This document shows, in pieces, positions 1-7,011 of a stretch of DNA of 12,573 bases (position 1 is its first letter; each line of letters begins with the position of its first letter). The notes under the pieces were generated by a model. The model saw only the letters and a program-made list of their open reading frames with translations, did no database searches and had not been told where the DNA came from. A program made the translations under genes and the position numbers. This DNA is from Candidatus Desulfofervidaceae bacterium (GTDB lineage: Bacteria; Desulfobacterota; Desulfofervidia; Desulfofervidales; Desulfofervidaceae), in the NCBI GenBank assembly GCA_021160485.1, contig JAGHCL010000077.1:1-12573 (forward strand). The letters are read 5' to 3'.

Positions 1-57
1 GTAATGGCCCACACAAGTTTTAGCCTTCCTAAACAAAGACCTGTCACAAGAAAGAAG

Positions 58-79
58 AAAACTATTTTAAAACAGTTTT
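58..79 (-). terminator. weak AT-rich inverted repeat after ftsK
   Basis: An 11+11 nt inverted repeat with one mismatch (outer arms AAAACT and AGTTTT, inner TTTT/AAAA) lies about 10 nt past the ftsK stop. Read on the minus strand it is followed by a pyrimidine-rich stretch (CTTCTTTCTTG). The stem has only one G-C pair and no clean U-run, so it may be a poor terminator or simply AT-rich sequence. Nothing else is recognisable between 1 and 89. Confidence 0.3.
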
Positions 80-89
80 TCATGAAGAT

Positions 90-2111
90 TTATTCCTTTA
101 AATCCTTTATTAACACCTGTCTAGGCCTGACACCGTCAGAGGGACTGACAATCCCCTCCTTTTCCATTCGTTCAATAAGACGAGCAGCCCGATTGTATCC
201 AATCCGTAGATGCCGCTGAACCATAGAGATAGAAGCCTTGCCAGTTTTTACCACCAATCTGACTGCCTCCTGATATTTATCATCATCGTATTCATCTAGA
301 CCAAACTCTTCCTCTTTCAGTTCCTGCCCAACAGAAAGGTCAGTTATATATTCAGGTTTACCCTGAGTTTTCCAGAAATCAACTATGGTTAAAATTTCTT
401 CTTCGGATACATAAGCCCCATGTAACCGTTGAAGTTTGGCTGTCCCGGGAGGCAAAAAGAGCATATCTCCCATGCCCAGCAGTCTCTCTGCCCCAATCAC
501 ATCCAAGATTGTGCGGGAATCAACTTTAGATGAAACTTGAAAGGAAATCCGAGCCGGAAAGTTAGCCTTAATTACACCAGTAATTACATCTACCGAGGGC
601 CTTTGGGTAGCCAGAATTAGATGCACACCAGCAGCACGGGCCATCTGGGCCAGTCGCACCAGAGAGGTTTGAACTTCTCTTGAGCCCACAATCATAAGGT
701 CAGCTAATTCATCTATAACAATAACAAGATAGGGCAGGTGAGGAAATTGCTCTTTTTGCTCCACTGGTAGACGAGCAACTTTTTGGTTATACCCCTCCAG
801 GTTTCGTGCCCCCAATGTGGCCAAAAGTTCATACCGCCGCTCCATTTCCCAAATTGCCCATTTTAAGGCTTGATTAGCCTCCTCCATATCGGTGATGACA
901 GGATAAAGCAAATGGGGAATATCGTTATAGTAAGAAAGTTCAATACGTTTGGGGTCAACTAGCAGAAGTTTCAAATCCTCAGGTGAACAATGGACTAAAA
1001 GACCACAAATAAGGGCATTTAAGCACACACTTTTTCCTGTCCCCGTAGCGCCAGCGATTAACAAATGAGGCATCTTGGTGAGATCAGCTACCGCGGGATT
1101 TCCAAAGATGTCTTTCCCCAGAGCTAAAAGCAATTTACCTTTTGCCCTCTGAAAGGCTGTAGACTCCAAGATGTCTCTTAAGTGCACAACCTCTTTTTCT
1201 TCATTAGGAACTTCAATACCCACCACAGATTTACCGGGAATAGGAGCTACCACACGGATGCTTCCAGCCTTAAGGTTTAAAGCTAAATCGTCAGCCAAAG
1301 AGGCAATCCGACTGATTTTAACGCCCGGAGCCGGCTCAAATTCATACATCGTTACCACAGGACCAGGATTTACCTGCACCACTTTACCTTCCACGCCAAA
1401 ATCGCGAAGTGTCTCTTCCAGCAATTGAGCTGTAGTTTGAAAATAGGCCTTGTTTTGCCTTTTATATTGATTGCTCTCACCAGGGGCAAATATGTCCAAA
1501 GGGGGTAAACGCCACACTCCGGTGGTTACGGATTTTACTTCCCTAATAGAAGTGCGTTGAGGAGAAGACACTCTCTTTACCTTTGGTTTCAGAGGCTGTC
1601 TGGAAGTAAGGACAAATGCCTTTTTAAACCAGAGAGAAAAGCGCTCCCAGGGGTTCTTTAACCAGGTTGAAAACACTGAAGGGCAGGAGGAGACTTCCAT
1701 GCTTGCTTTTAAAAAGTAAAGTCCAATCAAAATCAAACTCATTTCTATCAGCCAGCTAGAGGCCCTATTTAACCTGGATGTAATTTTTGTATTAAGAAAG
1801 TGCCCAACTATGCCACCGCCATGAGAAGACATTAAATCCGCAATAGCAGAAAGACCGCCTGTTAAACATAAAAGGCCTACACAGAAAAGGAATAACCTAC
1901 TTTTTTGGGGGCCTTTCCATAACTGAATTCCAAGAAAGACAAGAAAGAAAGGCAAAAAAAAGGCGGTTACTCCTAGAATATTCTCAAGGGCACTCATTAA
2001 GAAAGAAAGAATACCTTTCCCATTTACTGCCACAAGGGATAATGTAATCCAAGAAAGCAAAAATATACCTAAAACCCACAGTACTAAAGCAACAATCTTT
2101 CTTTTCGCCAT
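90..2111 (-). CDS. ftsK: DNA translocase FtsK/SpoIIIE
   Basis: Membrane-anchored, ATP-driven DNA pump that clears chromosome termini through the division septum and, in the known family, activates XerCD recombination at dif. The N-terminus shows about four membrane segments (near residues 6-29, 46-65, 72-91, 119-137), followed by a short basic linker (about 150-220). Next come the alpha region (about 228-315) and the RecA-like motor with Walker A GATGTGKS (354-361) and Walker [11 protein letters not shown] (462-471, D467/E468). The C-terminal winged-helix gamma domain (about 608-673) carries the family signature [19 protein letters not shown], the part that reads polar KOPS sequences in characterised members. 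At 673 aa it is short for FtsK because the linker is short, but all domains are present. It is transcribed alone, divergently from the tRNA-Val/thrS operon. The ATG has no Shine-Dalgarno sequence, and a TTGACA box ends 30 nt upstream of it, so the mRNA may be leaderless. The identification is very secure. Confidence 0.97.
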   Translation of the reverse strand: MAKRKIVALVLWVLGIFLLSWITLSLVAVNGKGILSFLMSALENILGVTAFFLPFFLVFLGIQLWKGPQKSRLFLFCVGLLCLTGGLSAIADLMSSHGGGIVGHFLNTKITSRLNRASSWLIEMSLILIGLYFLKASMEVSSCPSVFSTWLKNPWERFSLWFKKAFVLTSRQPLKPKVKRVSSPQRTSIREVKSVTTGVWRLPPLDIFAPGESNQYKRQNKAYFQTTAQLLEETLRDFGVEGKVVQVNPGPVVTMYEFEPAPGVKISRIASLADDLALNLKAGSIRVVAPIPGKSVVGIEVPNEEKEVVHLRDILESTAFQRAKGKLLLALGKDIFGNPAVADLTKMPHLLIAGATGTGKSVCLNALICGLLVHCSPEDLKLLLVDPKRIELSYYNDIPHLLYPVITDMEEANQALKWAIWEMERRYELLATLGARNLEGYNQKVARLPVEQKEQFPHLPYLVIVIDELADLMIVGSREVQTSLVRLAQMARAAGVHLILATQRPSVDVITGVIKANFPARISFQVSSKVDSRTILDVIGAERLLGMGDMLFLPPGTAKLQRLHGAYVSEEEILTIVDFWKTQGKPEYITDLSVGQELKEEEFGLDEYDDDKYQEAVRLVVKTGKASISMVQRHLRIGYNRAARLIERMEKEGIVSPSDGVRPRQVLIKDLKE

Positions 2112-2117
2112 GAAAAT

Positions 2118-2146
2118 GAAATAACATGCCCAGAAAACCTTGTCAA
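2118..2146 (-). promoter_or_regulatory. predicted sigma70-type promoter of ftsK
   Basis: On the minus strand a perfect -35 TTGACA (2146-2141) is followed after 17 bp by TATTTC (2123-2118), a poor -10 with three of six consensus bases. Only six bases separate the -10 from the ftsK ATG, so transcription would start at or next to the A of the start codon. The -35 and its spacing are good and the -10 is weak, hence moderate confidence. Confidence 0.45.
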
Positions 2147-2178
2147 ATAATCTTTACCAAAATCCGCGATTGATTTTT

Positions 2179-2217
2179 GGATAATGGCTCATAGCCATTG
2201 CGATTATTATATTATCC
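2179..2217. repeat. nested inverted repeat, operator-like
   Basis: An outer perfect 7-bp inverted repeat, GGATAAT (2179-2185) and ATTATCC (2211-2217), encloses a second one, AATGGCT-CAT-AGCCATT (2183-2199), with a 3-nt spacer. The two share the bases AAT, so they cannot form fully at the same time. The site lies about 70-105 bp upstream of the ftsK start, outside its predicted transcript. That position fits a protein-binding site better than an RNA switch. The binding factor is unknown. Confidence 0.45.
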
Positions 2218-2310
2218 TGCAGGGCTTAAAACAGCGGATATTAAACCAAATTCTAAAGAAACACGGGTAAAACCTAAAACCCTCTTAAAATAAAATCCCC
2301 ACTACTATAA

Positions 2311-2370
2311 TTTTTTTAAAAATATCTTTATTTTTCATCTAGACTTTTTTAAAATTTTTTGTTAATTTTT
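2311..2370. promoter_or_regulatory. phased T-tracts upstream of the tRNA promoter
   Basis: Runs of five to seven T lie at 2311-2317, 2331-2335, 2345-2350, 2355-2360 and 2366-2370. The last three have centres about 10 bp apart, one helical turn, which is the arrangement of intrinsically bent DNA. The block ends about 43 bp before the -35 box of the tRNA-Val promoter. It may act as a curvature or UP-like activating element. Chance AT-richness is the alternative. Confidence 0.3.
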
Positions 2371-2413
2371 CCACACTTGTTAGAACAAAAAGTGCAGTTT
2401 AAGTCAAACATTC

Positions 2414-2442
2414 TTGACAGGGAGTGTGAGAGTTGGTAATTT
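2414..2442 (+). promoter_or_regulatory. predicted sigma70-type promoter of the tRNA-Val/thrS operon
   Basis: A perfect -35 TTGACA (2414-2419), a 17-bp spacer and a weaker -10 TAATTT (2437-2442). The expected start near 2449 leaves a 5-nt leader before the tRNA, typical for a tRNA gene. No other promoter is apparent between this and thrS, so it probably drives the whole operon. Confidence 0.6.
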
Positions 2443-2453
2443 AAGTGGAGTGT

Positions 2454-2528
2454 AGGCACGTAGCTCAGTGGGAGAGCGCTACCTTGACGCGGTAGAGGTC
2501 GGCGGTTCGATCCCGCCCGTGCCTACCA
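2454..2528 (+). tRNA. tRNA-Val (anticodon GAC)
   Basis: A complete cloverleaf can be folded by eye. The acceptor stem AGGCACG (2454-2460) pairs with CGTGCCT (2518-2524), with discriminator A2525 and an encoded CCA (2526-2528). The D stem is GCTC/GAGC (2463-2466, 2474-2477). The anticodon stem CTACC/GGTAG surrounds the loop TTGACGC, with anticodon GAC at 2486-2488. The T arm is GGCGG-TTCGATC-CCGCC (2501-2517). GAC decodes GUC/GUU valine codons. The mature 3' end lies 19 nt before the thrS start codon, so the tRNA is probably cut from the same transcript that carries thrS. No intron or defect is visible. Confidence 0.96.
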
Positions 2529-2547
2529 TTTTTATTTTGGAGTAACA

Positions 2548-4479
2548 ATGGCAGCAGAGATTGAGATTAAGTGGGACAGTAAATCAAAGCGGTTTAAAGC
2601 AAACATTACAGCTAAAGAAGCACTTCAGGCCTTAGATGGTATATCTGAGGACAAGCTAGTGGCGGTTAAAGTAAATGGCCAGCCTGTAGATTTGACTTAT
2701 CCTTTAACTCATGATTGCGTTATAGAACCTATCACTACTGACTCCCCTTTAGGCTTGGAAATCCTGCGTCATAGCACGGCACATGTTATGGCAGAGGCCG
2801 TAAAACACCTTTATCCCGAAGCAAAGGTTACAATTGGTCCGGCTATTGAAAATGGATTTTATTACGATTTTGATTATTCCCCTGGTTTCACACCTGAAGA
2901 CTTAGAGAAGATAGAAGCGGAAATGCAAAAGATTATCGCGCAAAAGCAACCCTTTCAGCGGAAGGAAATTTCAAAAAAAGAGGCAAAAAAATTATTTCAA
3001 TCATTGGGAGAAACCTATAAACTGGAAATCTTAGATGAAATTCCTGAAGACACCGTTTCTATTTATCAACAGGGAGACTTTATTGACCTTTGCCGTGGGC
3101 CACACATTGAACATACAGGGAAGATCAAGGCCTTCAAACTGCTTTCGGTTGCTGGTGCCTATTGGCGGGGCAATGAAAATAATCCCATGCTTCAGCGGAT
3201 TTATGGTACAGCCTTTTTTAATAAAAAGGACTTAAAGGCATACCTTCACTTTTTAGAAGAGGCCAAAAAACGAGATCATCGCCGTTTGGGCAAAGAGTTA
3301 GATTTATTTACCCAGTTTGAAGAAGTTGGGGCAGGACTGCCAGTATATTTACCTAAGGGAGCTATCCTTAGACATATCCTAGAAGAATTTGAAATTCGTG
3401 AGCACTTAAAACGTGGTTACCAAATGGTCATGGGGCCTCAGTTGCTCAAGGCTGAACTCTGGAAACAATCAGGCCACATGGATTATTATAAAGAAAATAT
3501 GTATTTTACCGAGATAGAGGAGCAGCTTTATGGCATTAAACCTATGAATTGCCTTGCTCATATTTTGATTTATAAGTCCAAAGTGAGAAGTTACCGTGAT
3601 TTGCCCTTGCGCTACTTTGAACTGGGGACGGTGTGTCGGCACGAAAAATCAGGCGTTTTGCACGGTATGCTTAGGGTGAGACAATTTACACAGGACGATG
3701 CCCATATCTTCTGTCGTCCAGACCAGCTCAATGCTGAAATTAGAGGAGTATTGGATTTCGTTGAAGAAGTTTTGCAGATATTTGGGTTTGATTACGAGGT
3801 AGAATTGAGCACTAGACCAGAAAAGTCCATTGGCTCAGATGAAATTTGGGAACATGCTACTGGTGCCCTGATTCAGGCCCTGCAGGATAAAGGTTTAAAA
3901 TATGATATTTGTGAAGGTGAGGGTGCCTTTTATGGCCCCAAAATTGACATCAAATTAAAAGATGCTCTGGGAAGAAAATGGCAGTGCGCAACCATTCAGT
4001 GCGATTTTTCCCTGCCTGAGCGTTTTGTTCTCACTTATGTAGATAGCGATGGAGAAAGAAAACGGCCTGCCATGGTGCACCGAGTAGTGTTGGGTGCTTT
4101 GGAGCGGTTTATTGGCGTGCTCACCGAACACTTTGCAGGTGCCTTTCCTGCCTGGTTAGCCCCGGTTCAGGTTAAGGTGCTTACTGTTACCGATAGAAGT
4201 GTGGATTATGGCAGAAAGGTGTTGACTGCCTTACAGGAAGCGGAATTTCGAGCCGAGGCGGATTTTAGAAATGAGAAATTGGGTTATAAAATTCGTGAGG
4301 CCCAGTTGCAAAAAATCCCATTTATGATAGTAATCGGTGATAAGGAGGTAGAGACAGAAACAGTGACGCCACGGCGGCGAAGTGGAGAGAATTTAGGCAG
4401 TATGAAGTTAACAGAATTTATAGAATTGTTGCGCAAAGAAGCAACTATACCAAAAACAAAGGGAGGTAGCCCCCATTAA
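2548..4479 (+). CDS. thrS: threonine--tRNA ligase
   Basis: Cytoplasmic class II synthetase that attaches threonine to tRNA-Thr and removes misattached serine. Its 643 aa match the full-length bacterial enzyme. In order: a TGS domain (about 1-65); the editing domain with H75-x3-H79 and C182-x3-H186; the catalytic core with zinc ligands C335, H386 and H511; motif 2 ([15 protein letters not shown], from 355); motif 3 around [12 protein letters not shown] (510-521); and the anticodon-binding domain (about 540-643). The usual Cys-Pro-Gly-His around the first zinc ligand reads NCLAH here (334-338), with Cys and His kept. The ATG at 2548 has a GGAG site 6 nt upstream. The gene follows tRNA-Val by 19 nt and its stop codon overlaps the infC start, so it is translated as part of the operon. 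No T-box or other leader regulation fits in the 19-nt gap. Confidence 0.98.
   Translation: MAAEIEIKWDSKSKRFKANITAKEALQALDGISEDKLVAVKVNGQPVDLTYPLTHDCVIEPITTDSPLGLEILRHSTAHVMAEAVKHLYPEAKVTIGPAIENGFYYDFDYSPGFTPEDLEKIEAEMQKIIAQKQPFQRKEISKKEAKKLFQSLGETYKLEILDEIPEDTVSIYQQGDFIDLCRGPHIEHTGKIKAFKLLSVAGAYWRGNENNPMLQRIYGTAFFNKKDLKAYLHFLEEAKKRDHRRLGKELDLFTQFEEVGAGLPVYLPKGAILRHILEEFEIREHLKRGYQMVMGPQLLKAELWKQSGHMDYYKENMYFTEIEEQLYGIKPMNCLAHILIYKSKVRSYRDLPLRYFELGTVCRHEKSGVLHGMLRVRQFTQDDAHIFCRPDQLNAEIRGVLDFVEEVLQIFGFDYEVELSTRPEKSIGSDEIWEHATGALIQALQDKGLKYDICEGEGAFYGPKIDIKLKDALGRKWQCATIQCDFSLPERFVLTYVDSDGERKRPAMVHRVVLGALERFIGVLTEHFAGAFPAWLAPVQVKVLTVTDRSVDYGRKVLTALQEAEFRAEADFRNEKLGYKIREAQLQKIPFMIVIGDKEVETETVTPRRRSGENLGSMKLTEFIELLRKEATIPKTKGGSPH
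4461..4477 (+). promoter_or_regulatory. Shine-Dalgarno and ATT start codon of infC
   Basis: A strong GGGAGG (4461-4466) stands 8 nt before an ATT codon (4475-4477) in the infC frame. The nearest conventional start, GTG at 4484, would be 17 nt away, too far for normal use. The ATT overlaps the thrS stop TAA (4477-4479). Rare AUU/AUC starts are known for infC (AUU in Escherichia coli, AUC in Myxococcus xanthus), where IF3 represses its own non-standard initiation. This site therefore fixes the start and implies autoregulation. Confidence 0.8.
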
Positions 4480-4981
4480 CAAAGTGAGGGTAAATCGGCA
4501 AATTAGGGCAAAGCAAGTGAGATTGGTGGGTGTAGATGGTAAGCAAATAGGTGTTGTTCCTTTAGAAAAAGCTCTACGACTGGCAGAAGGTGAAGGGCTG
4601 GACTTGGTAGAAGTGGCCCCAAATGCTAATCCACCAGTGTGTCGGATTATGGATTATGGCAAATATAAGTATGAGCAGAAGAAAAAACAACAATCGGCAA
4701 AGAAAAAGCAGGCTCAGGTTCAGGTAAAGGAGATTAAATTTCGTCCCAAGATAGAAGAACACGATTTCCAATTTAAACTGAAACACATTAAGCGCTTTTT
4801 GACCGAAGACAAGGCCCGGGTAAAAGTGATAATTTGGTTCAGAGGACGGGAGGTTATCCATAAAGACTTAGGAAGAGCGGTTTTGGAAAGGGTAATAGAG
4901 GAAGTGAAAGATATTGCCAAAGTGGATAGACCACCTGTAATGGAAGGGCGCACGATGACAATGTTTTTGATACCAAAATAA
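4475..4981 (+). CDS. infC: translation initiation factor IF-3, ATT start
   Basis: Binds the 30S subunit, keeps it free of 50S and checks the start codon and initiator tRNA. From the ATT at 4475 the protein has 168 aa and begins (M)[18 protein letters not shown]. The N-domain is followed by the family signature [20 protein letters not shown], a Lys/Gln-rich helical linker ([15 protein letters not shown]), and the C-domain starting [18 protein letters not shown] and ending in [14 protein letters not shown] conventional reading from GTG 4484 would lose three residues and sits poorly against the Shine-Dalgarno. The ATT overlaps the thrS stop, so translation may be coupled to thrS and limited by IF3 itself. 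An 86-nt gap with a hairpin follows before the next gene. Product identity is certain; the ATT start is strongly supported by spacing and by precedent. Confidence 0.95.
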   Translation: MNKVRVNRQIRAKQVRLVGVDGKQIGVVPLEKALRLAEGEGLDLVEVAPNANPPVCRIMDYGKYKYEQKKKQQSAKKKQAQVQVKEIKFRPKIEEHDFQFKLKHIKRFLTEDKARVKVIIWFRGREVIHKDLGRAVLERVIEEVKDIAKVDRPPVMEGRTMTMFLIPK

Positions 4982-5006
4982 TTTAAAACTTCTCTACCGA
5001 CAACGG

Positions 5007-5028
5007 CCAATAAAGTTTATTGGTTTTT
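5007..5028 (+). terminator. hairpin with T-run after infC
   Basis: CCAATAA and TTATTGG pair around the loop AGT (5007-5023), with possible G-U extension, and are followed by TTTTT. It lies 25 nt after the infC stop and has the form of an intrinsic terminator, but the stem is short and mostly A-T. It would more likely cause partial termination or set an mRNA 3' end than block transcription of the essential rpmI-rplT-pheST genes. A poor promoter-like pair (TTGGTT 5020-5025, TACCAT 5044-5049, 18-bp spacer) overlaps its downstream side and could restart transcription. Confidence 0.4.
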
Positions 5029-5067
5029 ATTTAGTTTAACGAATACCATCAAAGTGTGAGACAGGAA

Positions 5068-5382
5068 ATGAATAGGGTTGTTGGTTTGATGATGGGTTTA
5101 ATATTTTGTTTGAACATGTTAGGATGGTTAGGGTTAAGTTATGCTCAACCTCCGAAGAAACGACTTTCCTTAGGGGTGCGTCATTTTTGTATAACTCACC
5201 CTGATAGGCCTGCATGCCAGCAGTGGAAAAAAGCAGTTGAAGACTTAAAAAGTGCAATAAAGGCAGTAAGAAAAGATATAAAGGTCTTTTGTAAAGAGCA
5301 TCCTGAAGACAAATTTTGCAAAAAAGTTAAAGAAAGACTGAACAAAAAGCGAAAAAAGAAACAAAATATATTAGAAGATTAG
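5068..5382 (+). CDS. small secreted protein with twin FC-x2-HP-x4-C motifs
   Basis: I do not recognise this family. From ATG 5068 it is 104 aa; a GTG at 5056 would add four residues, and the Shine-Dalgarno is weak for both. Residues 1-26 form a good signal peptide: MNR, a long hydrophobic core, then SYA before Gln27. The predicted exported part is about 78 aa and strongly basic. It contains two copies of one motif: [11 protein letters not shown] (40-50) and [11 protein letters not shown] (74-84). They give C41, H44, C50 and C75, H78, C84, separated by a probable helix of 24 residues. Each copy is also followed by a similar Lys-rich helical segment. C-x8-C disulfides or Cys/His metal binding are both possible inferences; CxxCH haem sites are absent. 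The gene lies between infC and rpmI, 86 nt after one and 16 nt before the other, and the rpmI ribosome site starts 4 nt after its stop, so it is transcribed with rpmI. Its coding reality is supported by the signal peptide and the internal repeat. Confidence 0.75.
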   Translation: MNRVVGLMMGLIFCLNMLGWLGLSYAQPPKKRLSLGVRHFCITHPDRPACQQWKKAVEDLKSAIKAVRKDIKVFCKEHPEDKFCKKVKERLNKKRKKKQNILED

Positions 5383-5398
5383 GATTAAGGAGCGGGAG

Positions 5399-5599
5399 AT
5401 GCCCAAAATCAAAACTAATCGCAGCGCAGCTAAACGTTTTAAAGTGACAGGAAGTGGAAAGGTAAGACGGGGTAAAGGCTGGCACAGCCACTTGTTAAGT
5501 AAGAAAACCCCAAAGCGGAAAAGACAGTTACGTCACTTTGCTATTATAGAAAAAGTAGATATGAAACGTGTCAGACGCTTAATTCCTAATTCTTTTTAA
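5399..5599 (+). CDS. rpmI: 50S ribosomal protein L35
   Basis: Small basic protein of the large ribosomal subunit. The 66-aa product has the normal length and family pattern: [24 protein letters not shown] at the start and [16 protein letters not shown] in the middle. An AAGGAG ribosome site (5387-5392) stands 6 nt before the ATG. The gene follows the small secreted-protein gene by 16 nt and precedes rplT by 13 nt, the usual L35-L20 pair. In E. coli and B. subtilis, L20 represses this unit by binding its leader RNA. I cannot identify such a leader structure here. Confidence 0.96.
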   Translation: MPKIKTNRSAAKRFKVTGSGKVRRGKGWHSHLLSKKTPKRKRQLRHFAIIEKVDMKRVRRLIPNSF

Positions 5600-5612
5600 G
5601 TGAGGTGGAAAG

Positions 5613-5972
5613 ATGCCAAGGGTAAAAACAGGAACGACTAGGCGGAGAAGACATAAGAAGGTACTTAAATCAGCCAAGAGTTGTTGGGGAGGGCGGAGTA
5701 AGCTTTATGCCCGCGCCCGAGAAACGCTGTTTCGGGCCTTAAACTACGCTTATCGGGATCGGAAGGCAAGAAAGAGGGAGTTTCGGCGTTTGTGGATCCT
5801 GCGTATCAACGCTGCTGCCCGCCAAAATGGGTTAACTTACAGCCAATTTATGCACGGGTTAAAACAGGCAGGAGTAGATATCAATCGGAAGATGCTGGCT
5901 GAGATGGCTGTGCAGGATATGGAAACCTTTACTCGTCTTGTGCAAATGGCCAAAGAACAATTAGCTGCTTAA
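5613..5972 (+). CDS. rplT: 50S ribosomal protein L20
   Basis: Large-subunit assembly protein that binds 23S rRNA early. The 119 aa match the normal length. Family blocks are clear: [48 protein letters not shown] and the C-terminal helical domain that in other bacteria also represses the rpmI-rplT mRNA. The segment usually reading like AKGYYGxRS is AKSCWGGRS here, a small departure at an RNA-contacting turn. GAGGTGG (5602-5608) provides the ribosome site. pheS starts 7 nt after the stop. Confidence 0.97.
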   Translation: MPRVKTGTTRRRRHKKVLKSAKSCWGGRSKLYARARETLFRALNYAYRDRKARKREFRRLWILRINAAARQNGLTYSQFMHGLKQAGVDINRKMLAEMAVQDMETFTRLVQMAKEQLAA

Positions 5973-5979
5973 AAAGACA

Positions 5980-6999
5980 ATGGAAAGTATTATTGCCCGA
6001 TTAGAAGCCATAGAAGAAGGTGCGTTAAAGGAAATTAAGGCCGCCCAAACGATAGAACAACTGGAGAGTTTGAGGATTAAGTATCTGGGACGTAAGGGTG
6101 AAGTGACAACTACCCTGCGTCAACTAGGAAAGATTCCTTCAGAACAAAGGCCTTTAGTGGGTAAAAAAGGTAATGAAATTAAAGAGAAAATTCAATTGGC
6201 CTTAGAGGAGGCTACAGAAGCACTCAAACAGAAAATTGCGGCTGAAGTAAAACATATAGACGTTACCTTACCAGGTCGGCGGGCTTACAGTTATGGCACC
6301 TTGCATCCCATTACTCAGGTTATGCGGGAAATATGTGATATCTTTCTACGCCTGGGTTTTGACATTGCAGAGGGTCCTGATGTGGAACTTGATTACTATA
6401 ACTTTGAGGCCTTGAATATTCCTCCCCACCATCCAGCTAGAGATATGCAGGATACTTTTTATATTTCTTCAGATGTAGTTTTACGCACACACACTTCTTC
6501 CATTCAGATACGGGTTATGGAAAAAGAAAAGCCTCCTATACGTATTATTGCTCCAGGGGCTGTGTATCGCTGTGATGCAGACGTATCTCATACCCCGATG
6601 TTTCATCAAGTAGAAGGCTTGCTGGTTGAAAAAAATGTGTCCTTCTCTCAACTGAAAGGGATATTAACTACATTTATGGAAGCTGTTTTTGGCGAAGGGA
6701 TTGGAGTGCGTTTCCGTCCCAGCTTTTTCCCCTTTACAGAACCAAGTGCAGAGATGGATATTTCCTGTGTGATATGTGGTGGGAAGGGCTGCCGGGTTTG
6801 TAAAGGAACAGGTTGGCTGGAGATTTTGGGATGCGGGATGGTGGATCCGGCCGTGTTTGAAAAAGTGGGTTACGACCCAGAAATATATACAGGCTTTGCT
6901 TTTGGTTTGGGCGTGGAAAGGATAGCCATGCTCAAATACGGCATTGATGATATTCGTCTTTTCTTTGAAAATCACCTCGGTTTCTTAAAACAATTTTAG
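5980..6999 (+). CDS. pheS: phenylalanine--tRNA ligase alpha subunit
   Basis: Catalytic subunit of the (alpha-beta)2 enzyme that charges tRNA-Phe. At 339 aa it is full length. The N-terminal coiled coil (about 1-90) binds tRNA. The class II core follows, with [19 protein letters not shown] (109-127), motif 2 [19 protein letters not shown] (195-213) and motif 3 [19 protein letters not shown] (306-324). A four-cysteine knuckle C263-x2-C266-x4-C271-x2-C274 precedes [13 protein letters not shown]. This knuckle occurs in many bacterial alpha subunits but not in E. coli, and it may hold zinc. The ATG lies 7 nt after rplT and lacks a clear Shine-Dalgarno (only AAAGA nearby), so translation probably depends on ribosomes finishing rplT. 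No pheM-type attenuator gene fits in the gap. pheT follows after 12 nt. Confidence 0.98.
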   Translation: MESIIARLEAIEEGALKEIKAAQTIEQLESLRIKYLGRKGEVTTTLRQLGKIPSEQRPLVGKKGNEIKEKIQLALEEATEALKQKIAAEVKHIDVTLPGRRAYSYGTLHPITQVMREICDIFLRLGFDIAEGPDVELDYYNFEALNIPPHHPARDMQDTFYISSDVVLRTHTSSIQIRVMEKEKPPIRIIAPGAVYRCDADVSHTPMFHQVEGLLVEKNVSFSQLKGILTTFMEAVFGEGIGVRFRPSFFPFTEPSAEMDISCVICGGKGCRVCKGTGWLEILGCGMVDPAVFEKVGYDPEIYTGFAFGLGVERIAMLKYGIDDIRLFFENHLGFLKQF

Positions 7000-7011
7000 A
7001 GGCAATTTAAA

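Larger units (their letters stand above)
2112..2453. other. divergent intergenic region ftsK / tRNA-Val
   Basis: These 342 bp separate the divergent ftsK and tRNA-Val/thrS units, and I see no plausible protein gene in them. They contain a predicted ftsK promoter (2118-2146), a nested inverted repeat (2179-2217) and a tandem 7-nt duplication TAAAACC-TAAAACC (2268-2281). An isolated TATAAT follows at 2306-2311 with no acceptable -35. After that come a T/A-tract block (2311-2370) and the tRNA promoter (2414-2442). A small RNA here cannot be excluded from sequence alone. Confidence 0.7.

Noticed and set aside
1171..1428. Plus-strand frame opposite ftsK
   Set aside because: It is a Ser/Thr-rich shadow of the FtsK motor region with no independent evidence.
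2306..2311. Perfect TATAAT as a -10 box
   Set aside because: The hexamer 17 bp upstream (TCTTAA) is not a -35. The site sits in AT-rich DNA 140 bp before the tRNA, where a better placed promoter exists.
2529..2547. T-box or attenuator controlling thrS
   Set aside because: Only 19 nt lie between tRNA-Val and thrS, too short for either.
4484..4486. GTG as the infC start
   Set aside because: It stands 17 nt from the Shine-Dalgarno, while the in-frame ATT at 4475 has ideal spacing and precedent in infC genes.
4574..5010. Two minus-strand open frames (4574-4861 and 4720-5010) opposite infC
   Set aside because: They lie antisense to a certain gene, show no family motif, have biased low-complexity translations and no ribosome site.
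5036..5257. Minus-strand frame opposite the small secreted protein
   Set aside because: Considered because both strands are open here. The plus frame has a signal peptide, an internal repeat and operon spacing; the minus frame has none.
5041..5382. The small Cys protein as a c-type cytochrome or CHCH protein
   Set aside because: There is no CxxCH haem motif. The twin motifs are C-x8-C with a helix-breaking His-Pro inside, not the C-x9-C helical pairs of CHCH proteins.
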